Source of the DNA: Rhodospirillales bacterium
GTDB lineage: Bacteria; Pseudomonadota; Alphaproteobacteria; Rhodospirillales; Shumkoniaceae
Assembly: GCA_028281785.1 (NCBI GenBank)
Contig: JANQJG010000131.1
Coordinates: 1-42,020 of the forward strand
Direction of reading: 5' to 3'
DNA: 42,020 nucleotides
Below, piece after piece: positions 24,074 through 32,433 of this stretch. Position 1 is the stretch's first letter, and every line of letters starts with the position of its first letter. The position numbers and the translations under genes are program-made. The notes under the pieces were generated by a model. It was not told where the DNA came from. It ran no database searches and was given only the letters and a program-made list of their open reading frames with translations.

Positions 24074-25012
24074 CTATTTTATGAGGCCCGCGTCGCGGAG
24101 AAGCTTGCCGTTGTTCTTGTATTGATCCGTGAAGAACTCCCGGAACTCGTCGGTCGGCATATACCGGATCAGCCGCTTCGCCTTGGCCATGCCCTCGACG
24201 AAACTCGGTTGCTGAACGGCCTCTTCGCAGGCCGCCGACAGCTTTTCGATGATGTCCGAAGGGGTTCCCGCCGGCGCGAAGAAGCCGAACCAAACGTAGT
24301 GTTCAATCGGCTTGCCGAGCTCGGCAGCTGTCGGAACATCGGGAAATTCCTCGGAGCGCTTGGAATCAAGGATGGCAAGCGGCACCAAATCGAACCTTTG
24401 GGCGGCATCGCCGAACCAGATGGCCATATGCACCCGTCCGCCCAGCATCGACTTCACCACCTCATTGATGCCCTCATGCGGGATGTAGGTGAACTCGACG
24501 TCGTGGGCGAGAGCGACGGCGGCCTGCGCGATATGCGGCAGGGACCCCGGAGGCGGCCCGCCCGTCACCACGCCACCCTCTTTCGCCCTGTCAATCAGGT
24601 CCTGGAATGTGTTCATCCCCGAATCCTTGGCGACAGTGACGTAGAGCGGTCCCTGGGCGACCATACAGATGGGTTCCCAGGATTTGTCGCTATAGGCGGT
24701 CTTTCGGATATGCGGCTGGGTGGTTGTCGTCCCCACGGGCATGAAGCCGAGATGGTAGCCATCGGGCTTTTCCTTGGAGAGCTTTGTCGCGCCAATGGTG
24801 CCGCCGGCTCCGGTGACGTTGGTCACGATGATGTTGGTGTCCAGTATCTTTTCCAATTCGATGGAAAAGAGGCGCCCCGGAACGTCGGTCCCGCCCCCGG
24901 CGGAGAACGGAATCATCACATGGATGTTCTTTTCCGGGTACTCGGCGTACGCCGTGGCGCCGCCGACAACCAATCCGGCGGCGACCCCCGCTAAGGTTAG
25001 GATACGTCTCAT
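24074..25012 (-). CDS. tctC: Tripartite tricarboxylate transporter substrate-binding protein (TctC/Bug family)
   Basis: This 312-aa periplasmic protein has a signal peptide (residues 1-23, MRRILTLAGVAAGLVVGGATAYA, cut before EYPEKN). Bug-family features are IHVMIPFSAGGGTDVPGRLF, VTNVTGAGGTIGATKLSKEKPDGYHLG and the C-terminal AGTPSDIIEKL. Bug proteins bind the carboxylate of small organic acids through two water bridges. It is the first gene of the tctCBA-lacI-SDR-SDR-sulfatase unit, with two palindromes directly upstream. The real substrate is unknown; an organic anion carrying a sulfate ester would suit the cluster. Confidence 0.93.
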   Translation of the reverse strand: MRRILTLAGVAAGLVVGGATAYAEYPEKNIHVMIPFSAGGGTDVPGRLFSIELEKILDTNIIVTNVTGAGGTIGATKLSKEKPDGYHLGFMPVGTTTTQPHIRKTAYSDKSWEPICMVAQGPLYVTVAKDSGMNTFQDLIDRAKEGGVVTGGPPPGSLPHIAQAAVALAHDVEFTYIPHEGINEVVKSMLGGRVHMAIWFGDAAQRFDLVPLAILDSKRSEEFPDVPTAAELGKPIEHYVWFGFFAPAGTPSDIIEKLSAACEEAVQQPSFVEGMAKAKRLIRYMPTDEFREFFTDQYKNNGKLLRDAGLIK

Positions 25013-25043
25013 TTCTGCTCCCTTTCGGTCACCTTCCTGTATA

Positions 25044-25057
25044 TGAAATCGATTTCA
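25044..25057. promoter_or_regulatory. Perfect 14-bp palindrome, LacI-family operator candidate
   Basis: TGAAATCGATTTCA is a perfect palindrome with a central CG, the typical form of LacI/GalR-family operators. It lies 32 bases before the tctC start, at the head of the cluster that encodes a LacI-family regulator. The match in kind of site and kind of regulator is the basis; binding is inferred. Confidence 0.65.
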
Positions 25058-25062
25058 GTTTA

Positions 25063-25078
25063 GTGAAAATTCTTTCAC
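25063..25078. promoter_or_regulatory. Second palindrome upstream of tctC
   Basis: GTGAAAATTCTTTCAC has perfect six-base arms (GTGAAA and TTTCAC) around four bases. Its core TGAAA...TTTCA repeats that of the first site, and the centres are 20 bases apart (about two helical turns), so two regulator dimers could bind the same DNA face. Confidence 0.5.
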
Positions 25079-25242
25079 GGTTCAAGTAATTTGTTCAGAT
25101 AGCCCGGCCCGCCAACATCCCGGCTCTCGCCGACGGGCTGGAAAACGGCCTCCATGTCAATGATTCGAGTGACGTTTTTGGCATAGAGCGGAAGAAGCCG
25201 TCCGACCCGAGGCCAGCCTCCTTGGAAGGCCGCAATCCCCAT
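25075..25242 (-). CDS. Doubtful 55-aa frame or gene remnant
   Basis: A minus-strand frame from ATG 25242 gives 55 aa (from TTG 25269, 64 aa). Its composition is protein-like (WPRVGRLLPLYAKNVTRIID, then MEAVFQPVGESRDVGGPGYL), unlike the arginine/proline-rich shadow frames elsewhere, but I do not recognise it. It has no clear ribosome site and runs into the operator region. It could be the tail of a degraded gene left from the assembly of the cluster, or chance. Confidence 0.2.
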   Translation of the reverse strand: MGIAAFQGGWPRVGRLLPLYAKNVTRIIDMEAVFQPVGESRDVGGPGYLNKLLEP

Positions 25243-25392
25243 GCCCGAAACGGCGGCCGCGATCGTCAAATGTTGCGCCGTTTGCCTTTCCGCCTCCCTT
25301 TACAATGCACTATATTATAGAAAAGAGGGGACACCTCCCACGAAGGTCACGGGCCGAGCGATAACGGCTTGGCACCGTTGGGGGAGGAGGGG

Positions 25393-26631
25393 ATGTGGCT
25401 TCTTGAGCGGTTTCTTAGACAACTCGTCCGTACGGGAACGCTGACCGTCATCGACGCGACAGGGCGTTCGTTCGTCTTCGGAGATGGCGGACCGCCGAAT
25501 GTGACCGTTTGCCTCACCTCACGCGCGCTCTATTGGAAGCTCGTCGTCAACCCGGAACTCTACGCCGGCGAAGCCTATATGGACGGCACTCTGGTCGTCG
25601 AGGCCGGCAGCATCTACGATTTCCTGGACCTCACCGGCCGAAACCTCTCGAATTTTCCGAATTGGCCAGTCCGCCGGGCCATCTTTGGACTGCAGCTTCT
25701 TCTTCGCCGTATCCACCAGTTCAACCCGGTGTCGCGGGCACGCGCCAACGTCGCCCACCACTACGATCTTTCCGGCCGGCTCTACGAACTCTTTCTGGAT
25801 CGCGACCGCCAATACTCCTGCGCGTATTTCGAGAAAGACGAGGATGACTTGGAGACCGCCCAGGAGAAGAAGAAGCGCCACATCGCCGCCAAGCTGCTTC
25901 TGGCCAAGGGCCAGAGGGTTCTCGACATCGGCTCGGGATGGGGCGGGCTGGCGCTCTCCCTGGCACGGGCGTTCAAGGTCGAGGTGACGGGCACCACGCT
26001 CTCGGAAGAGCAGTGGAAGGCGGCGAAGGCCCGCGCCGAGGAGGCCGCGCTTTCCAACCGCGTTCGTTTTCGGCTTCGCGACTATCGGGAGCTAACGGGC
26101 CGCTACGACCGAATCGTCTCGGTGGGGATGTTCGAACATGTCGGGATCGGCCACTACGACACGTTCTTCCGCAAGGTCCGCGAGCTTCTGACCGACGACG
26201 GCGTTGCCCTGCTGCACACCATCGGACGGACGGACGGCCCCGGCGTCACAAGCCCCTGGGTTCGGAAGTACATCTTTCCAGGCGGCTACATTCCCGCACT
26301 GTCGGAAATCATGTCGTCCGTCGAACGCAGCGGACTGGTGACCACGGATGTCGAGGTGCTGAGGCTGCACTACGCCAAGACCCTGCGCGCCTGGCGCGAC
26401 AACTTCATGGCGCAATGGGACACGGTCGCGGAGATGTATGACGAACGGTTCTGCCGGATGTGGGAGTTCTATCTCGCCGGCAGCGAAATGGCCTTCCGGC
26501 ATATGGGGCTGGTGGTGTTTCAGCTGCAGTTGGCGGGGCGCCAGGACGCGGTGCCCCTCACCCGCGATTATATCGGCGAGGCCGAGCAACGTATCCGTCG
26601 CGGCCGAGACGCGAACCGCCAAGCAGCCTGA
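25393..26631 (+). CDS. cfa: Cyclopropane-fatty-acyl-phospholipid synthase
   Basis: This 412-aa cytosolic, membrane-associated methyltransferase adds a methylene bridge from S-adenosylmethionine to unsaturated phospholipid acyl chains. The SAM motif VLDIGSGWGGLALSLA is near residue 175; further family parts are HHYDLSGRLYELFLDRDRQYSCAYF, GMFEHVG, KYIFPGGYIPALSE and HYAKTLRAWRDNF. The ATG at 25393 follows GGGGGAGGAGGGG directly; a TTG 24 bases earlier would place the Shine-Dalgarno inside the gene and is rejected. It diverges from tctC and stands alone before dnaB, so it may have arrived with, or marked the site of, the catabolic cluster. Confidence 0.92.
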   Translation: MWLLERFLRQLVRTGTLTVIDATGRSFVFGDGGPPNVTVCLTSRALYWKLVVNPELYAGEAYMDGTLVVEAGSIYDFLDLTGRNLSNFPNWPVRRAIFGLQLLLRRIHQFNPVSRARANVAHHYDLSGRLYELFLDRDRQYSCAYFEKDEDDLETAQEKKKRHIAAKLLLAKGQRVLDIGSGWGGLALSLARAFKVEVTGTTLSEEQWKAAKARAEEAALSNRVRFRLRDYRELTGRYDRIVSVGMFEHVGIGHYDTFFRKVRELLTDDGVALLHTIGRTDGPGVTSPWVRKYIFPGGYIPALSEIMSSVERSGLVTTDVEVLRLHYAKTLRAWRDNFMAQWDTVAEMYDERFCRMWEFYLAGSEMAFRHMGLVVFQLQLAGRQDAVPLTRDYIGEAEQRIRRGRDANRQAA

Positions 26632-26662
26632 TCCCGCCGTTTTTCGCGTGGCTCACCATATC

Positions 26663-26731
26663 TTATCCACTGGATGTTCGCATATCTCACAGGTCTAGGA
26701 CCGACCTCGGATTCTGTGCCGGATATCCACG
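26663..26731 (+). promoter_or_regulatory. Two DnaA-box-like sequences upstream of dnaB
   Basis: TTATCCACT (26663-26671) differs from the consensus TTATCCACA at one base; ATATCCACG (26723-26731) differs at two. Both lie in the 149-base gap before dnaB and face the same way. They could couple dnaB transcription to DnaA, but nine-base sites with mismatches are common by chance. Confidence 0.3.
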
Positions 26732-26780
26732 CAATTAGGCTCTATGAGGGAGCAGGAGCCTTGTCTAAGGTGCGGACCGC

Positions 26781-28286
26781 ATGACGACTCAAGCCCCCCC
26801 GTCCCTCTCGCCGGGACTCGCGGAAACCGCGCCCGGCGCGTCGATGTTCCGAACCCTGCCCCACAATGTCGAGGCCGAGAAGGCCTTGCTGGGCGCCATC
26901 TTCGCCAACAACCGCGCCTATGAGCGGGTTTCGGAATTCCTGCTGTCGGACCATTTCGCCTTCGGCCCGAACGCCAGGGTGTTCGAGGCCTGCGCGCGCC
27001 TGATCGAGCGCGGCCAGATCGCCGATCCGGTGACCCTCAGGCAGGTCTTCGAACACGACCAGACCCTGACCGAGATCGGCGGCACCGCCTATCTTGCCGA
27101 ACTCGCCGCCTCGGCCGTGGGCGTCATCAACGCCGGCGAGTACGGCCGCCTGATCCACGACCTCCATCTTCGACGCGAGCTCATCAATCTGGGCGAGGAA
27201 ATGGTGGAGCGGGCCTATTCGGCGGGCGTCGAGGAGGACGCGACCGGACAGATCGAACGGGCCGAACAGGGGCTCTACGACCTGGCCACCCGGGGCGCCT
27301 ACGAGGGCGGTTTCCAACCCTTCGAACAATCCGTCGTCACCGCCATAAAGATGGCCGAACAGGCGCATCGGCGCGAAGGCGCCTATGCCGGCGTCTCCAC
27401 CGGATTCACCGACCTCGACAAACTGCTGGGCGGCCTGCACCCCTCCGATCTGATCATCCTCGCCGGCCGGCCGGCCATGGGAAAGAGCGCGCTCGCCACC
27501 AACATCGCCTGCAACGCCGCCTATGCGCGTCTCCGGTCAAAAGGTCAGGAGGGCGCCATGGTCGGCTTCTTCTCGCTGGAGATGTCGGCCGAGCAGATCG
27601 CCAGCCGGATTCTCTCGGAGGCGACCGACATATCCTCCGACCGCATGCGCAAGGGGGAGCTCTCGAACCCGGAGTTCGACCGCCTTGTCGTCGCGAGCCA
27701 GGCGCTCCACCAGACGCCCATCTTCATCGACGACACGCCGGCGCTGACCGTGAGCGCGCTCAGGACCCGGGCGCGGCGGCTCAAACGCCAGCACGGTCTG
27801 GACCTGATCGTGGTCGACTACCTTCAGTTGATCTCCTCCGGCCCATCGTCGCGCAACGACGGACGGGTCCAGGAGGTCGCCGAGATCACCCGCGGCCTCA
27901 AGACCCTGGCCAAGGAGCTCAACGTGCCGGTGCTGGCCCTCTCCCAGCTCTCGCGGGCGGTGGAGCAGCGCGACAACAAGCGCCCCCAACTGGCCGACCT
28001 CCGCGAATCCGGGGCCATCGAGCAGGATGCCGACGTGGTGATGTTCATCTTCCGCGAGGAGTACTATCTGGAGCGCGACCGCCCGGGGCAGCGCCCCGAG
28101 GAACGGGACGACAACTTCGCATCGAGGGAGGAAAAGTGGCAAACTCGCCTGAATGACGTGCGCAACATCGCGGAGGTCATCGTGGCCAAACAACGTCACG
28201 GCCCAACGGATACGGTCAAGATGCACTTCGAAGGGGCTTTCACGCGCTTCCGGGACCTGGATCGGACGCACGGACGCATGGATTAA
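26781..28286 (+). CDS. dnaB: Replicative DNA helicase
   Basis: This 501-aa hexameric helicase unwinds DNA at the replication fork. The N-terminal domain (residues 25-130) opens with LPHNVEAEKALLGAIFANN; the RecA-like domain has Walker A GRPAMGKSA (229-237), the DLIVVDYLQLIS Walker B strand and the RESGAIEQDADVVMFIFRE segment. No intein is present. It is the first of a run of plus-strand genes to purF, and is separated from rplI by the 9-kb insertion. Confidence 0.97.
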   Translation: MTTQAPPSLSPGLAETAPGASMFRTLPHNVEAEKALLGAIFANNRAYERVSEFLLSDHFAFGPNARVFEACARLIERGQIADPVTLRQVFEHDQTLTEIGGTAYLAELAASAVGVINAGEYGRLIHDLHLRRELINLGEEMVERAYSAGVEEDATGQIERAEQGLYDLATRGAYEGGFQPFEQSVVTAIKMAEQAHRREGAYAGVSTGFTDLDKLLGGLHPSDLIILAGRPAMGKSALATNIACNAAYARLRSKGQEGAMVGFFSLEMSAEQIASRILSEATDISSDRMRKGELSNPEFDRLVVASQALHQTPIFIDDTPALTVSALRTRARRLKRQHGLDLIVVDYLQLISSGPSSRNDGRVQEVAEITRGLKTLAKELNVPVLALSQLSRAVEQRDNKRPQLADLRESGAIEQDADVVMFIFREEYYLERDRPGQRPEERDDNFASREEKWQTRLNDVRNIAEVIVAKQRHGPTDTVKMHFEGAFTRFRDLDRTHGRMD

Positions 28287-28301
28287 CCCGGACTTCTCAC
28301 C

Positions 28302-29408
28302 ATGAGCGATCTGCAGTTCAGCGGCGCGGTTCTGACCATCGACCTCGATGCCATTCGCGCCAACTGGCGGCGGCTGCGGGACCGGCTGGGCGCGACCGGC
28401 TGCGCCGCCGTCGTCAAGGCGGATGCCTATGGCCTTGGGGTCGAGCGCGTGGCCCCCGCGCTGGCAGACGCGGGATGTCGGGTCTTCTTCGTCGCCCATC
28501 TGGACGAGGGGGTCCAGCTTCGCAAGCTCCTGCCCGGGGCCGAGATCCACGTCCTCAACGGTTTGCTGCCGGGCAGCGCCAGCGAATTCGCCGCGCATAA
28601 ACTTGTTCCCGTGCTCAACAGCCTGGGCAATATCGACGAATGGCGGGAGTTCGGCCGAAAAGGTGGGGACGCGCCGCGCGCCGACCTTCATATCGACACG
28701 GGCATGGCACGGCTGGGGCTGCCGCCGAGCGAAGTCCAGATCCTCCGGGAGTCGCCCGATCGCCTCGAAGGCATGAAACTGCGCTATCTGATGAGCCATC
28801 TGGCCTGCGCCGACGAGCCCGATCACGAGCTCAATCAGCGGCAATTGAACGGTCTGCGCGCCGCGCAGGCATGGCTGCCCGCGCTGCCCGTCTCCTTCGC
28901 CAATTCCTCGGGTATCTTCCTGGGCCCCGACTATCATCTCGATCTCGCCCGCCCCGGGATCGCCCTCTACGGTGGCAACCCGACTCCGGGACAACCCAAT
29001 CCGATGGAGCAAGCCGTTCGTCTGCAAGGAAAAATCCTTCAGTTGCGCGACGTTGACACCCCCCAGACCGTTGGCTATGGTGCCACCCACAGGGTCGCCG
29101 GACGCGGAAGAATCGCCACCATCGCCGTCGGATATGCGGACGGCTATCTTCGATCCCTCAGCAACGCCGGCAGCGGGTATCTCGGAGACAAGCGAGCGCC
29201 AGTGGTTGGACGCGTGTCCATGGATCTCATCACCCTCGACGTCACCGCCATTCCCCGAAAGCAATGCGCGCCGGGCAATCTGGTGGATTTGATCGGCCCC
29301 CTCAACCCGATCGATTCGGTCGCCGCCGAGGCCGGCACGATCGGCTACGAGATCCTGACCAGCCTGGGATCCCGATATCGGCGCGTCTACAGGGGCGGCG
29401 CCGACTGA
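28302..29408 (+). CDS. alr: Alanine racemase
   Basis: This 368-aa PLP enzyme makes D-alanine for peptidoglycan. The PLP lysine is Lys39 in VVKADAYGLG, and the second catalytic base is Tyr259 in VGYGATHR. HIDTGMARLGL and the C-terminal AVGYADGYLRSL, GRVSMDL are typical. It starts 15 bases after dnaB and ends one base before mlaE, so it is part of the operon. Confidence 0.96.
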   Translation: MSDLQFSGAVLTIDLDAIRANWRRLRDRLGATGCAAVVKADAYGLGVERVAPALADAGCRVFFVAHLDEGVQLRKLLPGAEIHVLNGLLPGSASEFAAHKLVPVLNSLGNIDEWREFGRKGGDAPRADLHIDTGMARLGLPPSEVQILRESPDRLEGMKLRYLMSHLACADEPDHELNQRQLNGLRAAQAWLPALPVSFANSSGIFLGPDYHLDLARPGIALYGGNPTPGQPNPMEQAVRLQGKILQLRDVDTPQTVGYGATHRVAGRGRIATIAVGYADGYLRSLSNAGSGYLGDKRAPVVGRVSMDLITLDVTAIPRKQCAPGNLVDLIGPLNPIDSVAAEAGTIGYEILTSLGSRYRRVYRGGAD

Positions 29409-29409
29409 G

Positions 29410-30183
29410 ATGGGGTTCGTACAAACCATCGGGCGGCTTGCCCTCACGTTTCTGCGCACCACCGGCCGGCTTGGCCTGTTCACGGCCTCCGCCTTCGCCC
29501 ACTGTGTCCGTCCGCCGTTCTATTGGCGGATCATTCTCAAGCAGATGATCGACATCGGCTACTTTTCCCTGCCGGTGGTGGGATTGACGGCGATCTTCGC
29601 GGGCATGGTGCTTGCCTTGCAGAGCTATACCGGCTTCGCCCGGTTCTCGGCCGAGGGAGCGATCGCCAATGTGGTCGTCGTCTCGCTCACGCGGGAGCTG
29701 GGCCCCGTTCTCGCCGGGCTGATGGTGGCCGGCCGCATCGGCGCCTCGCTGGCGGCGGAAATCGGCACCATGCGCGTGACCGAGCAGATCGACGCCCTCA
29801 CGACATTGTCGACCAACCCGATGAGCTATCTGGTGGCGCCGCGTCTGATCGCGGGTCTGCTGATGTTTCCGCCACTGGTGCTGGTCGCCGACATCATCGG
29901 CGTTTTCGGCGGCTACCTGGTGGCGGTCTACAAGCTGGGGTTCAACGCCTCGAACTACCTCCAAAGCACCTGGGACTTCCTCGAGGCGAGCGACGTCTAT
30001 TCGGGGCTGGTCAAGGCCGCGGTCTTCGGCGTCATCGTGACCCTTATGGGCTGCTATCACGGATACCATTCCCGGGGCGGCGCCCAGGGCGTGGGCGCGG
30101 CAACCACCAATGCCGTCGTCTCCGCCTGCATCCTCATCCTCGCCTTCGACTATGTCCTGACCGAGATGTTCTTCACCCGATGA
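29410..30183 (+). CDS. mlaE: MlaE family lipid ABC transporter permease
   Basis: This 257-aa inner-membrane permease has five to six helices and the MlaE signature (SLPVVGLTAIFAGMVLALQSY, ELGPVLAGLMVAGRIGASLAAEIGTMRVTEQIDAL). MlaE with MlaF moves phospholipids between the inner and outer membranes. The start is one base after the alr stop and the end overlaps mlaF as ATGA. The usual partners mlaD, mlaC and mlaB are not next to it. Confidence 0.93.
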   Translation: MGFVQTIGRLALTFLRTTGRLGLFTASAFAHCVRPPFYWRIILKQMIDIGYFSLPVVGLTAIFAGMVLALQSYTGFARFSAEGAIANVVVVSLTRELGPVLAGLMVAGRIGASLAAEIGTMRVTEQIDALTTLSTNPMSYLVAPRLIAGLLMFPPLVLVADIIGVFGGYLVAVYKLGFNASNYLQSTWDFLEASDVYSGLVKAAVFGVIVTLMGCYHGYHSRGGAQGVGAATTNAVVSACILILAFDYVLTEMFFTR

Positions 30184-30956
30184 CGGCCTCCACACCGAAA
30201 ATCCGGATCCGAGACTTGCATAGGTCCTTTGGCCCCAAACGGGTGCTCGCGGGGTTGGACCTGGACCTGGAGGTCGGAGAGTCGCTGGTCGTCATCGGCG
30301 GATCGGGGTCCGGGAAGTCGGTGCTGACCAAGTGCATTCTGGGCCTGTTGCCCATCGACGGCGGACGAATCGAGATCGACGGCGAGAGCATGGTGAATAT
30401 CCGTGTCGAGGAGCGCGAGCGGATCAACCGCAAGATCGGCATGCTGTTCCAGGGCGCGGCCCTGTTCGACAGCCTGCCCGTCTGGGAGAACGTCTCGTTC
30501 GGCCTGCTCGCCCAGAAGAAGGTGAACCGCAAGGAAGCCCGCGAGGTCGCGGTCGGCAAGCTGGCCCAGGTCGGGCTCGGCACCGATGTCGCCGACCTTT
30601 ACCCGGCCGAGCTTTCCGGCGGCATGCAAAAGCGCGTGGCCCTGGCCCGGGCCATTGCCGGCGATCCGGAGATCATTTTCTTCGATGAGCCGACGACGGG
30701 CCTCGACCCGATCATGGCCGACGTCATCAACGATCTGATCATCAAGATCACGCGGGAGGTCGGTGCCACGGCCCTTTCCATCACCCACGACATGGCGAGC
30801 GCCCGCAAGATCGCCGACCGCATCGCGATGCTTTACGAAGGACGCATCATCTGGACCGGACCGACGGCGGAGATCGACCGCTCGGGGAACGACCATGTCG
30901 ACCAGTTCATTCACGGCCGCGCCGAGGGACCCATCAAGATGGCCATGCGCGCTTGA
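30180..30956 (+). CDS. mlaF: MlaF family lipid ABC transporter ATP-binding protein
   Basis: This 258-aa ATPase has Walker A GGSGSGKS (residues 40-47), the signature LSGGMQKRVALARA, Walker B IIFFDEPTTGLDP, and switch His in SITHDM. The MlaF-specific VLFDSLPVWENV-like stretch (ALFDSLPVWENVSFGLL) and the C-terminal FIHGRAEGPIKM tail are seen. The ATG at 30180 overlaps the mlaE stop. Confidence 0.94.
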   Translation: MTASTPKIRIRDLHRSFGPKRVLAGLDLDLEVGESLVVIGGSGSGKSVLTKCILGLLPIDGGRIEIDGESMVNIRVEERERINRKIGMLFQGAALFDSLPVWENVSFGLLAQKKVNRKEAREVAVGKLAQVGLGTDVADLYPAELSGGMQKRVALARAIAGDPEIIFFDEPTTGLDPIMADVINDLIIKITREVGATALSITHDMASARKIADRIAMLYEGRIIWTGPTAEIDRSGNDHVDQFIHGRAEGPIKMAMRA

Positions 30957-31004
30957 CACCCGCGCATCGGCGCCCGCAACGTGAGGTAAGGCAAAGATCC
31001 CCTG

Positions 31005-32432
31005 ATGGTTCGTACGAGCCGCATGTTCGTCTGCCAAACCTGCGGCGCCTCCCACGCCAAATGGGCCGGCCGCTGCGACGCCTGCGGCGCGTGGAACAGC
31101 CTGGTCGAGGAGGCGCCGGCCGAGGCCACCCCCAAGGGGCTGGGCGCCAAGCGCGGCCGCAAGCTCTCCTTTGTCGGGCTCGACGGCCCGAGCGAGAAGC
31201 TGGAGCGCCGGGTCACCGGCCTGGGCGAGTTCGACCGGGTTTGCGGCGGCGGACTGGTGCCGGGATCGGCCCTGCTGGTGGGCGGCGACCCCGGCATCGG
31301 CAAGTCGACCCTGCTGATGCAGGTTCTGGCGGCGCTTTCGGGCGGACTGCGCTGTGCCTACGTATCCGGCGAGGAGTCCGTCGATCAGCTGCGCCTCCGC
31401 GCCGAACGCATGGGGCTGACGGCGGCGCCGGTGCAGCTGGCCGCCGCGACCTCGGTGCGGGACATCGCAGCGACGGTCGATGGGACGGATACGCCCGACC
31501 TGCTGGTCATCGACTCCATCCAGACCATGTTCGTGGACACGCTCGATTCGGCCCCGGGCACGGTCGCCCAGGTGCGCAGCTCGGCCCAGGAGCTGATCCG
31601 ACTGGCCAAGCGGCGCGGCTTCACCCTTCTCCTTGTCGGGCATGTGACCAAGGAAGGCATGATCGCAGGCCCCCGCGTGCTCGAGCACATGGTCGATACC
31701 GTGCTCTATTTCGAGGGTGAGCGCGGCCATCAGTTCCGCATCCTTCGCGCGGTCAAGAACCGCTTCGGCGCCACCGACGAAATCGGCGTGTTCGAAATGA
31801 CGGACCTGGGCCTCAAGGAGGTCCCGAACCCCTCGGCGCTGTTCCTCAGCGAACGGCAAGGCGACGTCTCTGGCGCCAGCGTTTTCGCCGGAATGGAAGG
31901 ATCGCGGCCGGTCCTGGTCGAGATCCAGGCTCTGGTCGCCCCCTCGGCCCTGGCCACGCCGCGCCGCGCCGTGGTCGGCTGGGACAGCAGCCGCTTGGCG
32001 ATGATCCTGGCCGTCCTGGAAGCCCGCTGCGGCCTCTCGCTGGCCGGCAACGAGGTCTATCTGAACGTCGCCGGAGGCTTGCGAATCGCCGAACCGGCGG
32101 CCGATCTGGCGGTCGCCGCGGCGCTGACCTCGGCCGTCGGCGGCATTCCGCTGCCGCGGGAAACGGTCGTGTTCGGCGAAATTGGCCTCTCCGGAGAGGT
32201 TCGCCCCGTGGGCCATGCCGCGACGCGGCTCAAGGAAGCGGCCAAGCTCGGGTTCTCCCGGGCGATCATGCCGGCCCGCCGCGGCGCCGCGGCGGGCGGC
32301 GAGGACGGTCCAAAACCGCCTCGCGGCATGCGGGTGCATGCCATCGAGCGACTCGACGAGGTGGTCTCGATGATCGGCTCGGAGGCGGGGCCGCCCCGGC
32401 GCCAGATTTTCCGCAGCCGAGAGTCCGCGTAA
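31005..32432 (+). CDS. radA: DNA repair protein RadA
   Basis: This 475-aa branch-migration ATPase aids homologous recombination. The four-cysteine zinc finger is Cys10, Cys13, Cys24, Cys27. Walker A GDPGIGKST is at 94-102, the RadA-specific KNRFG motif follows in RAVKNRFGATDEIG, and the C-terminal Lon-protease-like domain ends with FGEIGLSGEVRPV. The start is a plain ATG 48 bases after mlaF. Confidence 0.96.
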   Translation: MVRTSRMFVCQTCGASHAKWAGRCDACGAWNSLVEEAPAEATPKGLGAKRGRKLSFVGLDGPSEKLERRVTGLGEFDRVCGGGLVPGSALLVGGDPGIGKSTLLMQVLAALSGGLRCAYVSGEESVDQLRLRAERMGLTAAPVQLAAATSVRDIAATVDGTDTPDLLVIDSIQTMFVDTLDSAPGTVAQVRSSAQELIRLAKRRGFTLLLVGHVTKEGMIAGPRVLEHMVDTVLYFEGERGHQFRILRAVKNRFGATDEIGVFEMTDLGLKEVPNPSALFLSERQGDVSGASVFAGMEGSRPVLVEIQALVAPSALATPRRAVVGWDSSRLAMILAVLEARCGLSLAGNEVYLNVAGGLRIAEPAADLAVAAALTSAVGGIPLPRETVVFGEIGLSGEVRPVGHAATRLKEAAKLGFSRAIMPARRGAAAGGEDGPKPPRGMRVHAIERLDEVVSMIGSEAGPPRRQIFRSRESA

Positions 32433-32433
32433 C

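Larger units (their letters stand above)
25013..25392. promoter_or_regulatory. Divergent region between tctC and the CFA synthase gene
   Basis: This 380-base stretch holds the two LacI-type palindromes (25044-25078), a doubtful small frame on the minus strand (25075-25242), and an AT-rich promoter-like island near 25301-25322 that includes the palindrome CTATATTATAG (25310-25320), presumably the -10 region of the plus-strand CFA synthase gene. No clear -35 is seen for either direction. Confidence 0.45.
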
